This document shows, one piece after another, positions 6,767 through 8,558 of a stretch of DNA of 8,558 nucleotides (within the stretch, counting starts at the first letter, position 1; every line of letters starts with the position of its first letter). Below the pieces are notes generated by a model, which was given only the letters and a program-made list of their open reading frames with translations, was not told where the DNA came from and searched no databases. This stretch comes from Gallionellaceae bacterium (GTDB taxonomy: Bacteria > Pseudomonadota > Gammaproteobacteria > Burkholderiales > Gallionellaceae), in NCBI GenBank assembly GCA_947445045.1, contig CANFCA010000034.1, forward strand, positions 1-8,558, in the 5' to 3' direction. A program made the translations under genes and the position numbers.

Positions 6767-7183
6767 TTATGGGGTCGGATCGGTGACAAAACCAATTCGT
6801 GTCACCCCTGCTTTGGCTGCACTCGCCATGACCTGTGCCACCAATTCATAGCGTGCTTTTCCATCAGCGCGAATATGCAACTCAGGCTGAGGCTGTTTCT
6901 TCGCTTCGACTGCAAAACGTGCCGATAATGTAGCGGCATCAACCTTTTCACCACTCCAGTAATAACTGCCGTCTTCGCGTATACCAAATTCGATATGATC
7001 GGGCTTGGTGATATTGACGTTGCTGGACGCTTTGGGCAAATCAATCTTCACCGCGTTGGTCAATAGCGGCGCGGTGATAATGAACACCACCAATAACACC
7101 AACATCACATCCACTAATGGCACGACGTTGATTTCCGCCATCGGTCCTTGGTGTCGGCGTGAATCAAAATTTCCGAATGCCAT
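6767..7183 (-). CDS. exbD: ExbD/TolR family biopolymer transport protein
   Basis: 138 residues, the usual size. ExbD is the inner-membrane partner of ExbB; the complex couples proton flow to TonB movement. Residues about 20-42 form the single membrane helix (VVPLVDVMLVLLVVFIITAPLL), preceded by the family's AEINVVPLVD segment. Asp25 is the helix aspartate essential for proton use and falls at the same number as in E. coli ExbD. Residues about 45-138 are the periplasmic domain (VKIDLPKA, then ELHIRADGKARYELVAQVM). The ATG at 7183 has AAGGAT about 7 nt upstream. It is the third gene of tonB-exbB-exbD. It is not TolR, because tonB, not tolA/tolB, is its neighbour. Confidence 0.93.
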   Translation of the reverse strand: MAFGNFDSRRHQGPMAEINVVPLVDVMLVLLVVFIITAPLLTNAVKIDLPKASSNVNITKPDHIEFGIREDGSYYWSGEKVDAATLSARFAVEAKKQPQPELHIRADGKARYELVAQVMASAAKAGVTRIGFVTDPTP

Positions 7184-7214
7184 AATTTATCCTTTCAACC
7201 TATCGGTTCACTTT

Positions 7215-7267
7215 TGGAGTGCGCAGACTGGTCTGCGCTTAACGCGGCGACGTGTCGCAGCACTCCA
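7215..7267. repeat. 53-bp palindromic element with three-way-junction fold between exbB and exbD
   Basis: Outer arms TGGAGTGC (7215-7222) and GCACTCCA (7260-7267) are perfect 8-bp inverted repeats. They enclose two further palindromes: GCGCAGAC-TG-GTCTGCGC (7221-7238) and GCGAC-GT-GTCGC (7247-7258). The whole can fold as a closing stem with two hairpin arms, in DNA or in the exb mRNA of either strand. It begins 2 nt after the exbB stop codon and fills most of the 86-nt exbB-exbD gap. There is no T-run. The layout is that of REP/BIME-like or other small dispersed palindromic repeats; only one copy is visible here, so that family assignment is inference. Confidence 0.7.
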
Positions 7268-7269
7268 TA

Positions 7270-7950
7270 TCAAATCTTCTTATCCCCAACTGTTACCAGC
7301 GCATACAAATCATGTGCAAAATTATCCAACTTTGCCAACCATATCCGATTACGACGCGTGAACGAGTTATACGCCAACACCGCAGGTATCGCCACTGCCA
7401 GACCAACCGCTGTCATTATCAACGCTTCGCCGACCGGCCCTGCCACTTTATCCAAAGTACCTTGCCCGCTCATGCCAATCTGCACCAACGCGTGGTAAAT
7501 ACCCCATACCGTACCGAACAATCCTACGAAAGGCGCGGCTGAACCTGCCGATGCCAGCACGGTTAATCCGTATTCAACTTTGGTCGCTTCTTGGTCGATG
7601 CCGTTGCGCAACACGCGGGTTAAATACTCGGACATGCCACCTGCCGCTAATAATTTTTCTACACCGCTCTTGTTGCCGTTGTTGACTGAGAGGGCTTGTC
7701 GTGCCAAATCTGAAAAGGCGTTATCGTCACTGCTGGCACTCAGGGTCTTTTGCATCTCTTGCAAAGAACTCGCTTCCCAGAATTTTTTCAAGAAGGCTTC
7801 AGCACGTTTGCCTGCTGATATATTTGCCAAGGCTTTCGTTACGATGAGATACCAACTCGCCACCGACAACAGCAATAGCAGCAACAACACGCCTTTGCCA
7901 ACCGCATCGCTCTGCGCAATAAAATGGGCGAACCCTAAACCGTTTTCCAT
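7270..7950 (-). CDS. exbB: ExbB, MotA/TolQ/ExbB proton channel family
   Basis: 226 residues. ExbB forms the pentameric inner-membrane channel around ExbD that powers TonB. There are three membrane segments: about 20-38 (GVLLLLLLLSVASWYLIV), about 128-150 (LTVLASAGSAAPFVGLFGTVWG) and about 176-196 (ALIMTAVGLAVAIPAVLAYN). The cytoplasmic loop lies between the first two. Family signatures: GLFGTVWGI (143-151, with T147) and GPVGEALIMTAVGLAVAIP, whose E175 and T180 line up with the channel residues E176 and T181 of E. coli ExbB. The ATG at 7950 has AAAGGA 6 nt upstream. It starts 21 nt after the tonB stop. The 86-nt gap to exbD is wide for this pair and is explained by the palindromic element. 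Confidence 0.95.
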   Translation of the reverse strand: MENGLGFAHFIAQSDAVGKGVLLLLLLLSVASWYLIVTKALANISAGKRAEAFLKKFWEASSLQEMQKTLSASSDDNAFSDLARQALSVNNGNKSGVEKLLAAGGMSEYLTRVLRNGIDQEATKVEYGLTVLASAGSAAPFVGLFGTVWGIYHALVQIGMSGQGTLDKVAGPVGEALIMTAVGLAVAIPAVLAYNSFTRRNRIWLAKLDNFAHDLYALVTVGDKKI

Positions 7951-7971
7951 GTCATTTCCTTTGTATTAAAT

Positions 7972-8558
7972 TCATTCGCTCAGACTAAAATTAAACGGCT
8001 GCAACGCCACCGCTCTCACCGTGACATCTTTACGCACGGGCGGTTTGCAACGCCATGTTTTGATTGCCGCCAACGCGGCTTCGTCTAGGCGCGCAAAACC
8101 TGAAGAGCTTTTAACCGTCGCGTTCGCCACTTTTCCATCTTCACTTAACTCTACTCGCAATACCACTTTGCCTTGCTCGTTTAGTCGCTTTGCAGCGAGC
8201 GGGTAATAGGGCGCGGTGCGATTGGTACACATCACCGATAATTCATTTGGCAGCACTTGTTCAACTGGCAACGTTACTTGTGGTGGTGCGGGTGGCGCCA
8301 CCACCACTGGCTCTGGTGGTGGCGGAGGTGGCGCGACAGGTTCATTGGGTAACACCACAGGGGCTTGCACGACCAATTGTTGTGGAGTAGGCGGCTCAAT
8401 TGGACGTGGCTTAGGTGGCTCAGGCTCTGGTGGTTTGGGTGGCTCTGGTTCTGGCGCAGGTGGATTGATGAAATTCACCATCAGCGCCACCGCCTCGTCT
8501 GGCCTTGGAATGATGTGATAACTCCACAAACCATACAGCCCTGCACCGTGCAGTAACA
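7972..8558 (-). CDS. tonB: TonB energy-transducing protein, N-terminus outside window
   Basis: The frame stays open to the right edge, giving 194 residues with the start outside. TonB spans the periplasm and passes ExbBD energy to outer-membrane receptors. The first visible residues, LLHGAGLYGLWSYHIIP, are the end of the membrane anchor, with the His-Gly pair matching the essential His20 region of E. coli TonB. A TTG at 8527-8529 would cut through this helix and is unlikely to be the start. Next is a Pro/Glu/Lys-rich spacer (PEPEPPKPPEPEPPKP and APPPPPPEP), then the TonB C-terminal domain: APYYPLAAKRLNEQGKVVLR, VKSSSGFARLDEAALAAIKTW. Two cysteines (SVMCTN and WRCKPP) frame that domain and could form a disulphide. 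It leads the tonB-exbB-exbD operon; its promoter is outside the window. Confidence 0.93.
   Translation of the reverse strand, partial: LLHGAGLYGLWSYHIIPRPDEAVALMVNFINPPAPEPEPPKPPEPEPPKPRPIEPPTPQQLVVQAPVVLPNEPVAPPPPPPEPVVVAPPAPPQVTLPVEQVLPNELSVMCTNRTAPYYPLAAKRLNEQGKVVLRVELSEDGKVANATVKSSSGFARLDEAALAAIKTWRCKPPVRKDVTVRAVALQPFNFSLSE

Noticed and set aside
8216..8518. 100-residue Gly/Ser/Thr-rich plus-strand frame opposite tonB
   Set aside because: It is the complement of the tonB proline-rich spacer (CCN read as GGN); low complexity only.
8527..8529. TTG as the tonB start codon
   Set aside because: The frame continues upstream as LLHGAGLYG, the conserved membrane-anchor region of TonB, so the true start lies beyond the window.

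Overview
The window looks like ordinary chromosome from a Gram-negative proteobacterium, most likely a betaproteobacterium of intermediate G+C. The reasons are an outer-membrane beta-barrel protein, a complete TonB-ExbB-ExbD energy system, RmuC, TypA/BipA and an RhlE-type DEAD-box helicase, together with sigma70-like promoters that carry GC-rich discriminators. The genus cannot be fixed from the sequence alone. I see no prophage, CRISPR array, insertion sequence, tRNA or rRNA.

Layout. (1) Positions 1-1970, minus strand: the 5' part of a beta-barrel outer-membrane protein gene with a GTG start, truncated by the window edge, preceded by rmuC. (2) Positions 1983-3855, minus strand: typA, followed by a strong intrinsic terminator directly in front of rmuC. 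The loop of that terminator carries a good extended -10 element that could drive rmuC. (3) Positions 3856-4271: a divergent control region. The typA and rhlE promoters face away from each other and share the same discriminator as a 10-bp inverted repeat, and rhlE has a leader of about 315 nt that can fold extensively. (4) Positions 4272-5930, plus strand: rhlE, with a long Gly/Arg/Gln-rich disordered tail, ending at a UUCG-loop bidirectional terminator. (5) Positions 5997-8558, minus strand: tonB (truncated at the right edge), exbB, exbD and a CbiM-like integral membrane protein in one direction. A compact 53-bp palindromic element lies between exbB and exbD.

How the genes work together. TonB-ExbB-ExbD uses the proton gradient to power uptake through outer-membrane receptors. 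The CbiM-like protein downstream belongs to a family of metal-transport membrane components, so the cluster may join outer- and inner-membrane steps of metal or cofactor uptake; this is inferred from position only. TypA and RhlE both act in ribosome assembly and RNA remodelling under cold or stress, which fits their divergent, similarly built promoters.

No clearly new multi-gene system is visible. The observations most worth following are the three-way-junction palindromic element inside the exb operon, the structured rhlE leader, the terminator that appears to contain the rmuC promoter, and the CbiM-like protein that lacks the N-terminal Met-His metal site.
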